Positions 35,243-46,759 are shown, counted from the stretch's first letter. The stretch: 64,000 bases of DNA from Eretmocerus hayati (GCA_029851415.1 CM056742.1:99058976-99122975); one strand, 5' to 3'. The notes: generated by a model not told the origin, from the sequence alone. Numbers and translations: made by a program.

Positions 35243-37474
35243 CATTCACTCCATCATTCTCTCAAACATCATCAAATTTTTTACTCATGTCACAACATTA
35301 TATATCATGCCCATTCTGTTCATTATTAACTGTACGAGTGATCCATTTCCCAATGAGTTTCTTTTCATGCATTATATATTTTCAAGGCCGATGCTAGCGG
35401 CACGTACGGCCCGCAACGATTCCGCGTTCCCTATACGTGCCGTTTATGAGCGATGCCCGGTGATTTCCTCGACTGTCGCGATATATTATTGGTGCGGTCG
35501 AAATTCGAGCAATAGTTAGTGTAGGAAAGCCGTAGAAATGATGTTCGTCTTGATTGTTTGTCGGATTATCAAAAAGTAGGCTCGATTGCAAAACAAATAC
35601 CAGCTTGTGTGTATGTGTGTGTAGTGCTTATGCATAGGTCGTCTGTCTCTCTCGCTCCAATGGTGATATTCCCATTCGATTCGTCGCAGCGACATGTCAC
35701 TGTATGTCACTGTATGTAAATATTGTCTGCTGTGCTCGGCAAAGATAATAGAGATTCCGGCGACAATTTGAATGCTTTTCAAGTATTCGATCAGATCATC
35801 TCTGATGCTATCCAAGATCGAAAATTCCCTGAGCTACGGATTTTCATATATGTATACATTCATGGGCACAGATATATGAGGAAAATCCTAATAACACCTC
35901 TGATATGTACTGACAAAGAATTAATTTTCTACTAAATACGAGTACCTATATATTCATGTCCAATCGACACAAGCATAAGCATACGCATTTGAAAATTAAA
36001 AATCGTTCCTAAAATGCTGAGAAACCAGGATGGGGGGGGGGAAGGGTATACATCAAAATATTGTATAGTTATTAGGAACCCAGATTAATAACGAAAAAGA
36101 TACTTCTTTAGGTTCTGTATAAAATTCTGATAAACCAGGAGGGGAGAGGGGCATGAGATAAAAACAATAAGCTGTAGGTACTAATGAACCACACTGGAGA
36201 ACTTTCCCATTATCAGTAAAAAATCTGGGATTCGGATTTTATTTCCGCTGTGTATCGACTTTCTTTGCATATTATTGGGAGAAGATGTAATTGATGAAAA
36301 AGAAATTAAAAAAAATTTCGACGTGGTCCGCAGGCATCCGAAGGGAGCTCAGGTTTTGGATTATAGAATGGGGGTTGTACTCTGATCATACTTTGAATGT
36401 TTATTTACGTAGAATTCCGTGAAGAAAAGAGATGGGCTTAACGTTACTTGCCAGAACAGACGTAGCCTCGCACCTAGCGCTGCCCCGTGCCCCGCGCGCG
36501 GAGGAACGCTGGGAACGTGGGCCATACGTGCCTCTATCATCTCCCTATTTTCAATAATCCAAGTGCAAACACCACAAAGTTATAAGGTCAGTTGCTATTC
36601 GAGTGAGGATATAAGAATTCATTGTAGTACGTAAGATGAAAATTCAGATATCTGATCAGTTATGAAGTTTTCAGAGTATTGATAAGATAGTTCTAAGGTG
36701 GTTGAATCAATGTTTGGGGTCGATGAGGAGCTACGTAGCATGCCCATCTTCTCCACACACTGATCCGAAGGGTCAAAAGTAGTTAGATGAGTAATACTTA
36801 TAGATGAATAGCAGTAAATAGGTAAGATGTTCAGATAGCTAGTAAGTACTAGAATAGTGATCTTATTTCCTAGTAGTAGTGATGTTATATTCATGGAGCC
36901 GTATACTATTTATTCCAATCTTTTAAAATTGAGAATAATTTTCTATCCAGGATTTGCTCCCAAATGCCAGTTCTCATCAATAATATAATATTGTCCTTCG
37001 GTATAGTATCCAAGATTATATTCAAGCTTTGATAAAATGTCTATTAAAACTTTAATATTTTCCTCAACAAATTGAAAATATTCCATGTGTTCGCTGAACT
37101 TTTGAATAATATTAAAATCTTTAAAATTGGTTGGAGTTTGTAAGGTAAGTACCAATATTGGAAAGTAATTCAGAAAATATTCCATTGTACAATAATTCTA
37201 AGTTCAAAAGTTCTCTGTGAAAGGAAAACTTTGGAATGTTCTCTTCGTGCTGAAAAGACTAAGTGTTTGAACCCTCTAATGCAATGACTCATGTTGTTTT
37301 TCACTTTCATTTGCTGTGTATGGTATATGTATGCTGTGGGGGCGGGGGCGACGCCGAAAAAGAGAAAGGAACGCGGATGCAGCATCCCAAAAAATGGCCG
37401 CCTTTTCACTTTTCTGAACTACATCTATCCTACGTTGCACACTCAAAATATATATATCAATATTCCTATGTATA
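35243..37474. other. Intergenic sequence, nothing recognised
   Basis: This contains a GC-rich patch at about 35385-35480, a poly-G run near 36032-36041 and a second GC-rich patch at about 36450-36530. No frame carries a domain I recognise. Confidence 0.35.
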
Positions 37475-37795
37475 TACACCGTGTTTCAAAAGGTGTGTAC
37501 ATACCGTAACAGGGAGTTAGAAAAAATTTTGTTTTTTCAGAAAAGTTTTTCAAGAAGTTTTGTAATAATTTTCAGATTTCGTAACTTTCAATAGAAAAAG
37601 TCACTTTTATCATTACATTCGTAATGTTTGAAATTTGGCGGCAATTGTTTGTTGTGTAATGATTCACCACTAATCATTACATGAACAATATGTAATGATT
37701 AGTGTAATGCTTTCGAGGTTATGTGTATTGAATAGTGCAGAGAGCTCACAATTATCCCGGCAGCATAATACGGCAAAGCCGGCAACGGCAGGTCA
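37475..37795 (+). repeat. Left 321-bp terminal inverted repeat
   Basis: This runs from TACACCGTGTTTC to GGCAACGGCAGGTCA. It contains a perfect 15-bp hairpin (37668-37682 with 37690-37704, 7-nt loop). Confidence 0.85.
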
Positions 37796-38680
37796 CGCAT
37801 AAACCGGTCTATTGCCAACTCGTGTATTGATGCGCCTCTCATTTGCACAGAAGTCGTTATAGAGTTAACCTTGACCCATCATCAGCGGCAATGCTTCAAA
37901 GCAGACGCCCGCAGAAGTCAAGACTTGCGTCGTCGGCTTTGTTAATGTTGCGACCCGGTGTGCATCAAATTACAAAATCAGCTCGAGAACTCGGCCACCG
38001 TTTGGGTCTAGGTCGCGCGATGTGTATTCGGCGGCGACGAAGAACCAGAGTGTCCATCCTCCGCGTGGATTATCTGTGGATGTGTCGACATTTTTTCTGC
38101 AGGGACGAGAGCCCGGCAACAACGAAAAGTGATTTCTACGAGTGTAACGTGTTGGGTGATTTTCAATTAATAGTGTTCCCGTGACTAGTTCAGCAGCATG
38201 CCACAATCACTCTGGTCGTTGCTCCTTCTTCCCTCATCTGCGAGTATTGAGTGCACTCCACAACACTCATGAAGGGCTCACGTCCTTGCAGAATGTTTTT
38301 AGACATGTAGACCGGCCATTTGGAGAGGGATGGCGCTCTGGTGCATCATCGTCGTCGAGTACACATCGCTCATGCCGAGAGCTGGTGCACAGTACTCAGT
38401 TAGCAGCTAGCTGAGCCAATGACGCTAACATTTCGTTGTCGTATGCTCTGCAATCGAATGCTCGTGATCACAGGTGAGCTTGAATGTAGTCGTACGCAGT
38501 AATACTGGCTGGGCGATGTCTTCTCGGCGATGATGGAGCACCAAAGTGCCGTTTTTCTCCCGAATCGCCGGTGAAAGAGTGAAAATCTGCTTGAAGGGAA
38601 GGCAGCCTGGTACATGTCAGGAAGTGCTCGGTGTGAAGTGCCTACCACGATTACGGCCTAATCAGCGCAGGCGAGACAGC
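37796..38680. other. Non-repetitive interior segment of the 12.3-kb block
   Basis: About 885 bp of GC-richer sequence lies between the left terminal repeat and the minisatellite. A 113-codon open frame (37843-38184, Arg-rich) overlaps others on the opposite strand, and I recognise no domain. No equivalent segment exists beside the right terminal repeat. Confidence 0.4.
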
Positions 38681-38689
38681 CGTTTCGTG

Positions 38690-39260
38690 TACGCAAAATC
38701 CCATGAAAGGGAAATAGACCTTCTCTCGAGAGAGCACAGGTGGATTTCTCGCGTGCGCGAGGCCCAACACCAGGAGCTCTTTTCGGCCGTGGTGAATTCT
38801 CGCGTGTGCGAGTTTCCAACTTGGCTCACGCGAGACCCCAGATCAGCCGGGGAAAATTCTCGCGCCCGCGAGAAATTTCCCAGCTTAGCATACGCGAGAC
38901 CAAATTCGGGACTTAACTTCGACCATGGAAGAAATTCTCTCGCACACGCATCAGAAGCTTCTCTCGGCTGTGGGGAATTCTCGCGTGCAAGGAAAGTATC
39001 CCAACTTAGCCTACGCGGGATCCGACATAAGAAGCTCCTCTTGATCGAGGGAAATTTTCAGGTGCGCGCAAAATTTCCCAGCTCAGCGTACACAAGACCC
39101 AAGTTGGGTACTTCATTTCGATCATGGAAATTTAACGCGTGCGCGAGACTTTTCCGGATCAGCTTACGCGAGACGCATTATTAGGAGCTGCTCCTCTTGG
39201 CCGTAGTAAATTGTTGCGTGCGCGGAAAGATTCGCAACTGAGCGTACGCGAGACCGAGAT
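38690..39260 (-). repeat. CG-rich ~78-bp minisatellite, reversed segment
   Basis: Units contain TCTCGCGTGTGCGAG and GCGCGAGGCCCAACA, the reverse complement of words in the rest of the array. Orientation switches at about 39250-39275. Confidence 0.8.
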
Positions 39261-39269
39261 GAGCCTCAA

Positions 39270-40835
39270 ATGTTGGCCTCGCACCCGCTAAGTTTGGAAT
39301 TTCTCGCGCGCATTGAGCTCATGATTCCGGCCCTCGAGTACACTCAGTGTGCAATTTTCGTGCACACGAGAAATTCCCATGGTCGAGGTGAAATGCGAAA
39401 ATTTTGATGTTGAGCCTCGCGCACGCTTAGTTGGGAATTTTCCGCGCACGCGACGAATTTCTACGTTTGAGGTAAGCCTCTGATGTTGGGCCTCGCGCAC
39501 GTTAAGTTGGAAGTTCTTCGCGCACGCGAGAAATTTCCACGGCTGAGATACGATCATGTTCTTGAGCTTTGCGTACGCTTACAAGGAGAGGTCATGGTCT
39601 GTGGGTCGTGAATTCGGCTGAAACTCTGGGAATCATCTGCTTTTGGCACCAAAAGATGATGTCCAAAATCGCTAACTTGAATGCTAAAACGTTTCAGAGC
39701 TATGGTCAATCACATTAGCATTGTTAGTATACCTATATATATCAACTTTCAACATGGGCCTATATGGGCAACGCTAATGTCATAGGCTGTAGCTCGGAAA
39801 CGTTTCAGCATTCAAGTAAGCGGTTTCGGATATCATCTTTTGGTGCCAAAATGAGACGATTCCCAGAGTTTCAACCGAATCCACGACCCACAGACCATGA
39901 CCTCTCCTTGTTAGTTGTAAAATGCTCACGCACGCCAAGTTGGGAATTTTCCGCGCACGTGAGAATTTTCTACGACTGAGATAAGCCTCACATTCTGAGC
40001 TTTGCACAGGTATTGTTCGGGAAGGCTCGCGCACGCGAGAAATTCCAATGGTCAAGTCGAACTGTTCGAGTCTTGATGTTGGGTCTCGCGCACACTAAGC
40101 TGAGAATTTTTCGCGCACGCGAGAATTCTTCACGCCCGAAGTAAGCCTTTTATGTTGGGCCTCGAGCACGGTAATTTGGTCGAGCTGAACTGTTAAAGTT
40201 TCGATGAGCCTCGCGCACGCTAATTTAGTGATTTCTCGCCATTTGATACTCGAGAAAAAAGAATTTCGCACGCGAAACAACCGAAAGGAGCTTCTGGTAA
40301 TGGGTCTTACGCACGCGAGCAATTTTCTTGAGCAAAATGAATCCTGAACCTTGAGTTTCCCGTACGCTAAGTTGAGATTTTCTCGCGCGCCTCGAGCTTC
40401 TGATTTCAGGCCTTGCGTACAATTTGTGTGGTAATTCTCTCGTGCGCGGGAAATTCCCATGGTCGAGGTGAACTGCTGATGTTTCGATATCGAGCCTCAC
40501 GCACGCTAATTTTAGAATCTTTCGCACACGCGAGAATTTTCAACGTCCGAGGTAAGCCTCTGATGTTGTACCTCGCGTACGCGAAGTTGGGAATTGTTCG
40601 CGCACGCGAGGATTTCCGATGGCCGACATGAGCTTATGATTCCGGGCTTCGAGTACACTCAATGTGCAATTTTCGCGCACACGGGAAATTCCTATGGTCG
40701 AGGAGAAATGCGAGAGTTTCGATGTTGAGCCTTGCGCACGGTGATTGGGGAATTCTTCGCGCACGCGAGAATTTTCTACATTCGAGGTAAGCCTCTAATG
40801 TTGGGTTTCGCGCACGTGAGAAATTTCCACGGCTG

Positions 40836-40836
<1 letters not shown>
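39270..40836 (+). repeat. CG-rich ~78-bp minisatellite, left forward block
   Basis: Units recur at irregular 66-87-bp spacing. Each has the near-palindromic word CGCGCACGCGAGAATTT, then GAGGT(A/G)A and a GATGTTGGGCCTCGCGCACG segment. The block is interrupted by the MITE at 39581-39911 and ends in GAGATA, where the GATA tract begins. Confidence 0.88.
39581..39911. mobile_element. 331-bp palindromic MITE inside the minisatellite
   Basis: The ends ACAAGGAGAGGTCATGGTCT and its complement extend inward as long arms. The centre (about 39712-39792, CACATTAGCATTGTTAGTAT...) matches the reverse complement of the centre of the element at 10795-11135, although the arms differ. Confidence 0.85.

Positions 40837-40879
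<43 letters not shown>
40837..40879. repeat. (GATA)n tract, 5' side of R1-type LINE
   Basis: A 43-bp uninterrupted GATA repeat is followed directly by the LINE 5' UTR (CCAGGAACCGTG). Confidence 0.97.
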
Positions 40880-41831
40880 CCCAGGAACCGTGTTGAGGTA
40901 GAGCATTCTCCATGCTACTGGGTGCGTCCACAGGGTGCGGATAGTGGCACGGCCAGAGTAACTGGGGATTGATTTGATCCTCAGTATCTCTGGTTACTCG
41001 TGAATATGCAGAGTATGCAAAATAAGCGAGCGCAGACAAGGAGCCGCAGATACACAATACAACATCACACTGGCACAATAAGTGAACCCGCGTGGACATT
41101 CTGAGCCGACCGACGACGGCCATGCTGGCTTCGAGGGGCACACCGAAAGTTGGTGAGAAGCAACGCGGTGACCTTGTCGATACAGGGTATCTCTATCGTA
41201 TATGCATCGGATCACAAGAGTGACGCGAGGGCCCGAATCAAGTCGGGCATTCTCTCGCTGAGTGGTAACACGATCTTCCCCAAGGATCCACAAAAACCCT
41301 CTTGGGGATAGGGATCGGCCGAACTAGGGAGTGCTACCACGATACCAGTTGGCATGGCGATTGGTCGAGACTCCGGTGGAAACGCGGGCGAGACTGACAT
41401 TACACTGACACCACACACACAGCGCGTCACTCACGCCACCAGTGCAACAGTCCCCGGGAGGGGATCCTTCCACTGCTGTGTCCGTGCCCACTCTGGAGGG
41501 TACCGCGTTAAAACCAGTGATCGCTCCTGGGCCGCCGGTAGTAGGGGGACCCGAACCCCACGCTAACCACGAGGGGAGGCAGTCCCGCACAACGGTAGGG
41601 GGGATACCCCAAATCCCGCTCCTGTGGTAGTGCCGGTTGGTGACCGGACGGGACCATGCTGCAGGGTGCGGGGGTTGGAACGTCTTCTGAGGCCACCGGA
41701 CAGTAGGCGCGGTCGGCAAGTGGGAGGATCCAAGAACGGGGTACTCGGACTGGTGGGCGGGGGTAGGTGGGAACACTAACACAAACAAAGACACAGTAAT
41801 CCGAGGGGGATAGGAGAGAAGGGGAAAAAAA

Positions 41832-43370
41832 ATGGCAGAAACAACAACGAATTTGGAAATTTTCAGAGCGAATCTGCCAACTGGGTGTCCCACCCAAACA
41901 CAACCATCAACATCAAACAAGGAGAGAGTTGATGCAGAAGAGATGGAGACTGGCGAAGGAAAGACGCCTGGCGCCAGTCAACAGAGGTCACGCAGAACTA
42001 ATTCCGCTGACCTCAAAACGAGCTGGGGTAAGTTCAAAGAGGCTCACACGAGAGAGGAAGAACTCCTGAAGAGAATCCTCAAGGTACTCGATGACATAAC
42101 CAAGGAAGTCAACGAGCACGCGACAGCAAAGAAGTCGACCAAGAGGCTTGTACAGAAGGCCAGCAGCCTACGTGAAGGGCTAGAAGCTGCTAGTACAAGA
42201 GCTTCAGAAATGAGAGAGGCAATCAGCTCCAGCCTAGAGATAATGGCCGAGGACTCCGCTGGATCAACATCCTCGCTGGCCCCACCTCCACAAAGAGCGG
42301 GATGGGGGAGCCAAACGAAGAGAGGCCGCACAAGCCCCATCAATAGGGACCAGGAAGCCGATATCAAAAGAGCAAAGAGAGCAGCCCTCAAACCGGAGCA
42401 GCTCAATTTTGCAGGACAAGGGGCTGGACTGTTCAGGACACCCCCATCCACGCCAGGGACACCAATGACAACCTGGTCCGATAACGGTCAGCTCTCGGAC
42501 GCTGGTTCCGGCTGGCAACTTGCGGGACGGAACAGGGGACGTAGGGGAAACGAGAGGCGTCCCAAGGATCAGGGGAGAGCCGAAAAGAAGAAAAAGAAGA
42601 GGAAGAACAAGGGAAATAGGAGAAGGACTAGACCCGACGCACTCCTCATAGAAGTGAAGGAAGATGGTTTGTCCTACGCGGACATGATCAAGAGAGTCAA
42701 GCAAGGAGACGAAACGAGGCATGTGGCTTCAAAAGTCTCCAAACTCCGGAAGACGAAAGAGGGTCATCTACTCATCGAGCTCGAGAAGGGGGTGAAGGCA
42801 GAGGTCGTTGAGGATGCCCTTAAGGGGGCGATCCAAGACGCCGGAGAGATACGACGGCTTTCCCCAACGATCACGCTGGAAGTGCTTGACCTCGACGACG
42901 TGAGCACACTCCCGGAAGTTAAGGAAGCCTTCGTGAAGGAACTCGGAGCAGAGCATGCAGGCAGCATCACGACCCGGACCATCCGCCCAGGATACAGGGG
43001 TACTCAGATTGCGGTGATCACACTGCCAGAGCGGCTCGCTAAAGAAGTGCTGGCAAAAGGGAAAGTCCGGGTAGACTTCGTTAACGCGCGGGTCCGGGAA
43101 AAGGGCGGAATCCCGAGATGTTACAACTGCCTGCAATACGGGCATTTGTCCGCAAAGAGCGACAAGCCACAAGTGAGGCGGGCAAAACGCTGCTTCAACT
43201 GTGGGGAAGAAGGCCACATAGCAGCGGTATGTGTTACCGGAGAGCAGAAATGCCTGAGCTGCGAGGCCCTCAAAGAGGACCACAAACACAGGTCGGGCAT
43301 GCAGTGCTGCAAGGCCTACCAGCAGGCGCGAGCAGCATGGAAGGGCCGGAAGAAGCGCAAAGATGGCTAG
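41832..43370 (+). CDS. R1-type LINE ORF1, gag-like protein with zinc knuckles
   Basis: This is an open frame of 512 residues. The N-terminal ~130 residues are charged and predicted helical by eye. A basic stretch lies around 225-270 (KKKKKKRKNKGNRRR). Three Cys/His modules close the protein: module 1 at C430-C433-H438 with Ser443 where the fourth Cys is expected; module 2 is a standard CX2CX4HX4C (C454, C457, H462, C467); module 3 is C474-C477-H484-C492. In relatives this protein binds the element RNA and helps target it in the nucleus. The start at 41832 follows a purine-rich AAAAAAA leader. The stop overlaps the ORF2 start (ATGGCTAG), suggesting coupled translation. Confidence 0.9.
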   Translation: MAETTTNLEIFRANLPTGCPTQTQPSTSNKERVDAEEMETGEGKTPGASQQRSRRTNSADLKTSWGKFKEAHTREEELLKRILKVLDDITKEVNEHATAKKSTKRLVQKASSLREGLEAASTRASEMREAISSSLEIMAEDSAGSTSSLAPPPQRAGWGSQTKRGRTSPINRDQEADIKRAKRAALKPEQLNFAGQGAGLFRTPPSTPGTPMTTWSDNGQLSDAGSGWQLAGRNRGRRGNERRPKDQGRAEKKKKKRKNKGNRRRTRPDALLIEVKEDGLSYADMIKRVKQGDETRHVASKVSKLRKTKEGHLLIELEKGVKAEVVEDALKGAIQDAGEIRRLSPTITLEVLDLDDVSTLPEVKEAFVKELGAEHAGSITTRTIRPGYRGTQIAVITLPERLAKEVLAKGKVRVDFVNARVREKGGIPRCYNCLQYGHLSAKSDKPQVRRAKRCFNCGEEGHIAAVCVTGEQKCLSCEALKEDHKHRSGMQCCKAYQQARAAWKGRKKRKDG

Positions 43371-46300
43371 TTTCCTGCAAGCGAATCTCTGCAGGAGCAA
43401 CGATGCTCACAGTCTACTCGAAGCAGAGGCCTCAAGACTGGGAGCAGACGTCCTCATCATCTCCGAGCAGTATCTCCGAGAAGAGCGACCACGAACCACG
43501 AAAGACCTTGGGAGGGGATCGGCCATCCAAGTCTGGAACGTGAGCCTTACAGAGACAAAAAGACCGACCGAAGGGACGGGCTTCGCCCGAAGAGTCATCG
43601 GCGATATTGCGGTGTATAGCTGCTATTACTCACCGAACGCACCGATGAATGTCTTCCTTCGGGAACTGCGGGAACTCGAGGATGGTCTGAGACAGTGGAG
43701 AGGCCTCGCCATAGTAGCGGGAGATTTTAACTCCAAAGCTCCAGCCTGGAGTGGAGGGCCAGAGGATGAAAGAGGCAACGCGCTGGAAACAACCATGGCC
43801 CAATTGGACCTGGTTTGCCTCAACGAGGTAGGAAAGGCGACATGGCACAGAGGGGCATCATCCTCAGTGCTCGACTTAACGTTTGTTAGCGCGCCTCTCA
43901 TGAGACGAGTCACGAAGTGGCAGGTCCTTGACTCGGAAACGCTCAGCGACCACTGCCATATCTTCTTCAAGATAGACCATGGCCGAGATGCAGGCATAGC
44001 ACGGCAGATCGAGGGATGGCAAGTCCGCAAACTGGACGAGGAAAGCTTCAGAGAAGCAATCCTGAGAGCAGAGGACCCCGGAGAAGAGCTCTCGCCGGAG
44101 GAGACGGTATCGAGCGTCATTCGGTCCATCACCCGAGCCTGCGATGCCTCCATGCCGAGGAGGAAGCAACCCCGGTTCCAGAAGAGGCAAGTATACTGGT
44201 GGAACGATGAGATCAGGGATCTTCGCCGCAGCGCAAACGCTCAGAGGAGGCGAGCGAAGCGAGCGCGCAAACGTGGACGTCCATCAGCGGCAGCAGACGA
44301 AGCGGCCTACAAAGAGGCGAAGAAGCTTCTTCGGGATGCCATCCGTCGCAGCAAACAAAAATGCTGGTCGGAGCTATGCAACATGGTCGATCAAGATCCG
44401 TGGGGCACACCGTACCGGGTGGTCATGAGCAGACTGCGATTGAGAGACGGACCAACAGCGCCAACTGACAAAGAGTCAGTTCTACGGATTGCCAGGGCAC
44501 TCTACCCGAGAGGGGAGCCCAGACTCACATTCCCTGGGTTCATCTACGACCCAATCCCCCTCTTCACCGAAGAAGAGCTAAGACGAGCCGCTACAAGACT
44601 GGCGAATGGTAAGGCCCCGGGGTTGGATGGTATCCCTAACGAAGCCCTGAAAATAGTGGCTCGAGAGCAGCCTACCCTACTATTGAAGCTGTTCAATAAG
44701 TGTCTCCTTGCGGGAGTGTTCCCGAAAGTGTGGAAACGGCAGAAGCTAGTCCTCATCCCCAAGGGGAAGGGTGGAGAACCAGCGGAGCCATCATCGAATC
44801 GGCCACTCAATATGCTGGACAACATCGGGAAGATGTATGACCGCATGATCCTAAACCGGGCGGAGAAAGAGTATGAGCGTAGCGGAGGGATGTCCCCGAT
44901 GCAGTTTGGCTTCCGCAAGGGGCGCAGTACAATGCACGCAATAGAAAGCGTACAAGACAGAGTTCACAGAGCGCATACAATGGCTCCCCAACCAGGAGGA
45001 GGGTTTTGTGCCATAATATGCTTGGATGTGAAGAACGCCTTCAACACAGCAAGCTGGGAACGGATCTATAGGTCCCTAGATGGAAGAGTCCCCCCTTACC
45101 TGCTCGCAGTCATCAGCGATGGACTGCGTGACAGAGTCCTCGTATGTGACACCGATGAGGGAAGGGTTGAGCTGGAATTATCTGCAGGGATAGCTCAAGG
45201 ATCCGTGTCAGGACCGTTCGAATGGAACACGCAATACGACGAGTTCCTGAACATGAGTCTTCCAGATGGGGCAGAACTCATTGGCTTCGCGGACGATGCG
45301 GCATTAGTCGTGGTCGCCGAAACCGCGTGGCAAGTGGAGTGTGTGGCCAATGAAGCTCTCTACCGCATTGGTCAATGGTTCCCTGAGAACGGGCTGGAGC
45401 TTGCCGAGCACAAGTGCGAAGCGATGCTAGTCACCAAGAGGAGGAGTTTCGAAACTCCCGTGTTCTCCATCAACGGGTACGAAATTCCACTCAAGAGGGA
45501 ACTTAAGTACCTTGGGGTTTGGTTTGATGACCGATGGAGCTACAAGGCACAAGCCAGAGAAGCAGCGCTGAAGGCAGACAGGGTCGGTGGCGCCCTCCAG
45601 CGGCTCATGCCAAACCTTGGTGGCCCCAAGCCAAACAGAAGAGCCTTACTCAGCACCGTGAGCTATTCCATCATGCTGTACGGTGCACCAATTTGGGGGC
45701 AGGTAGCTAGAGGGTCCGTAATCGATGCAAAGCTAGGTCCAGTCCAGCGGCGTTTCGCGCTACGGACGATCAGTGCTTATTGCACGGTGTCTGACCATGC
45801 AGCCTGTGTGCTTGCGGGTACACCACCCATTCGACTGCTTGTAGCCGAGAGAGTGCGGGTATGGAAACGCCAAGAAACCCTCAAGAGCGATGGAGTCGTG
45901 CTCAACCCCACTCGCAAGGCCCTCATACGAGACGTCGAGAGGGGGGAGACCTTTGAAGAGTGGCAAAAAGAGTGGGAGAGCTCAACGAAAGGGAAGTGGA
46001 CGCGAAGGCTGATCCCCAACATAGCCAGGTGGATCGATCGAGCTCACGGAGAGCTGGATTACTGGCTGACGCAAGCTTTTAGTGGGCATGGCTGCTTCGG
46101 AGAGTACCTGGAGCGGTTCCAGAAGAGGGAGACCCCGGTCTGTCAGATGTGTGCGGCAGACTGGGACGATGCGGAGCATGCACTCTTCCATTGCATGAAC
46201 ACAGCTACGGAGAGAGCGGAGCTCGTGAACTGGCTTGGAAATCAGATCACCCCTGAGAATCTATTGCCGTTCATGCTCCGTAACAAAGAGACATGGGATA

Positions 46301-46386
46301 AGATTGCCGCCTATATCAAGACGGCGATCACCCGAAAAGAAGAGCGAGAACGGGCATTGCAGCGTCAAGCAAGGGGCGCTGCATAG
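43363..46386 (+). CDS. R1-type LINE ORF2: endonuclease and reverse transcriptase
   Basis: This is an open frame of 1007 residues. The endonuclease (1-~215) starts FLQANLCRS, with GDFN at 120-123 (D121, N123) and SDH at 195-197. RT has the usual NGKAPGLDGIPNEAL entry near 413, CLDVKNAF (D555) and FADD at 642-645. A zinc-like motif C927-C930 followed by HALFHC sits near the C-terminus. There is no RNase H, as usual in R1-clade elements. The endonuclease would nick the target DNA and RT would prime on the nick. The start overlaps ORF1 by 8 nt. No stop, frameshift or lost catalytic residue was seen. The GATA context suggests the endonuclease recognises GATA-type repeats; that is inference. Confidence 0.94.
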   Translation: MASFLQANLCRSNDAHSLLEAEASRLGADVLIISEQYLREERPRTTKDLGRGSAIQVWNVSLTETKRPTEGTGFARRVIGDIAVYSCYYSPNAPMNVFLRELRELEDGLRQWRGLAIVAGDFNSKAPAWSGGPEDERGNALETTMAQLDLVCLNEVGKATWHRGASSSVLDLTFVSAPLMRRVTKWQVLDSETLSDHCHIFFKIDHGRDAGIARQIEGWQVRKLDEESFREAILRAEDPGEELSPEETVSSVIRSITRACDASMPRRKQPRFQKRQVYWWNDEIRDLRRSANAQRRRAKRARKRGRPSAAADEAAYKEAKKLLRDAIRRSKQKCWSELCNMVDQDPWGTPYRVVMSRLRLRDGPTAPTDKESVLRIARALYPRGEPRLTFPGFIYDPIPLFTEEELRRAATRLANGKAPGLDGIPNEALKIVAREQPTLLLKLFNKCLLAGVFPKVWKRQKLVLIPKGKGGEPAEPSSNRPLNMLDNIGKMYDRMILNRAEKEYERSGGMSPMQFGFRKGRSTMHAIESVQDRVHRAHTMAPQPGGGFCAIICLDVKNAFNTASWERIYRSLDGRVPPYLLAVISDGLRDRVLVCDTDEGRVELELSAGIAQGSVSGPFEWNTQYDEFLNMSLPDGAELIGFADDAALVVVAETAWQVECVANEALYRIGQWFPENGLELAEHKCEAMLVTKRRSFETPVFSINGYEIPLKRELKYLGVWFDDRWSYKAQAREAALKADRVGGALQRLMPNLGGPKPNRRALLSTVSYSIMLYGAPIWGQVARGSVIDAKLGPVQRRFALRTISAYCTVSDHAACVLAGTPPIRLLVAERVRVWKRQETLKSDGVVLNPTRKALIRDVERGETFEEWQKEWESSTKGKWTRRLIPNIARWIDRAHGELDYWLTQAFSGHGCFGEYLERFQKRETPVCQMCAADWDDAEHALFHCMNTATERAELVNWLGNQITPENLLPFMLRNKETWDKIAAYIKTAITRKEERERALQRQARGAA

Positions 46387-46756
46387 CGAACAACGACGAC
46401 TTGAAGAGTGATCATTGACGACGAAGAGAGGAGACAGAAGAGCGGACACACCGAAGAGGGACGCCTCATGGCGCGCGATACGCCTCCCACCCTGAAGTAA
46501 TGCTAACGCGGTTCCGGGGTGGGTTGGTTAGATAGTGGTTAGCTGCCCCCAGTTCTGCAATGATGGCTTGCCAACATCGTAGGGCTGAGAGCAGAAGGTT
46601 TTAGCCCCCAGGGCACACGGGCGTTGGATTCATACTCATCCGGTTTACCGGGTGAGCAAAATGAAAGCGCTTATGGTCTGCCGGTGGGAGATCCATTAGG
46701 GATAGCCTGTCATCAGATTTTTCCTTATATTCCACTTAGAAAAAAAAAAAAAAAAA

Positions 46757-46759
<3 letters not shown>

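Larger units (their letters stand above)
40880..46759 (+). mobile_element. Intact R1-type non-LTR retrotransposon between GATA tracts
   Basis: The element has a 5' UTR (40880-41831), ORF1 (41832-43370), ORF2 (43363-46386, 8-nt overlap), a 3' UTR and a 20-nt poly(A) tail (46740-46759). It is preceded by 43 bp and followed by 61 bp of GATA repeat. It has no RNase H; endonuclease, RT and a C-terminal Cys/His motif match the R1 clade, several members of which insert at fixed targets (rDNA, telomeric or simple repeats). Both frames are open, so it may still be active. Clade assignment is by motif order and style, not by a tree. Confidence 0.92.

Noticed and set aside
37843..38184. 113-codon Arg-rich frame as a transposase of the 12.3-kb block
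   Set aside because: It is too short, shows no DDE/D-like spacing or helix-turn-helix that I can see, and frames also run on the opposite strand.
38546..39184. 212-codon plus-strand frame
   Set aside because: It lies mostly in the CG-rich minisatellite and reads through repeat units. There is no domain and no stable start context.
41241..41920. Minus-strand frames opposite the LINE 5' UTR and ORF1
   Set aside because: They are antisense shadows of a GC-rich retrotransposon.
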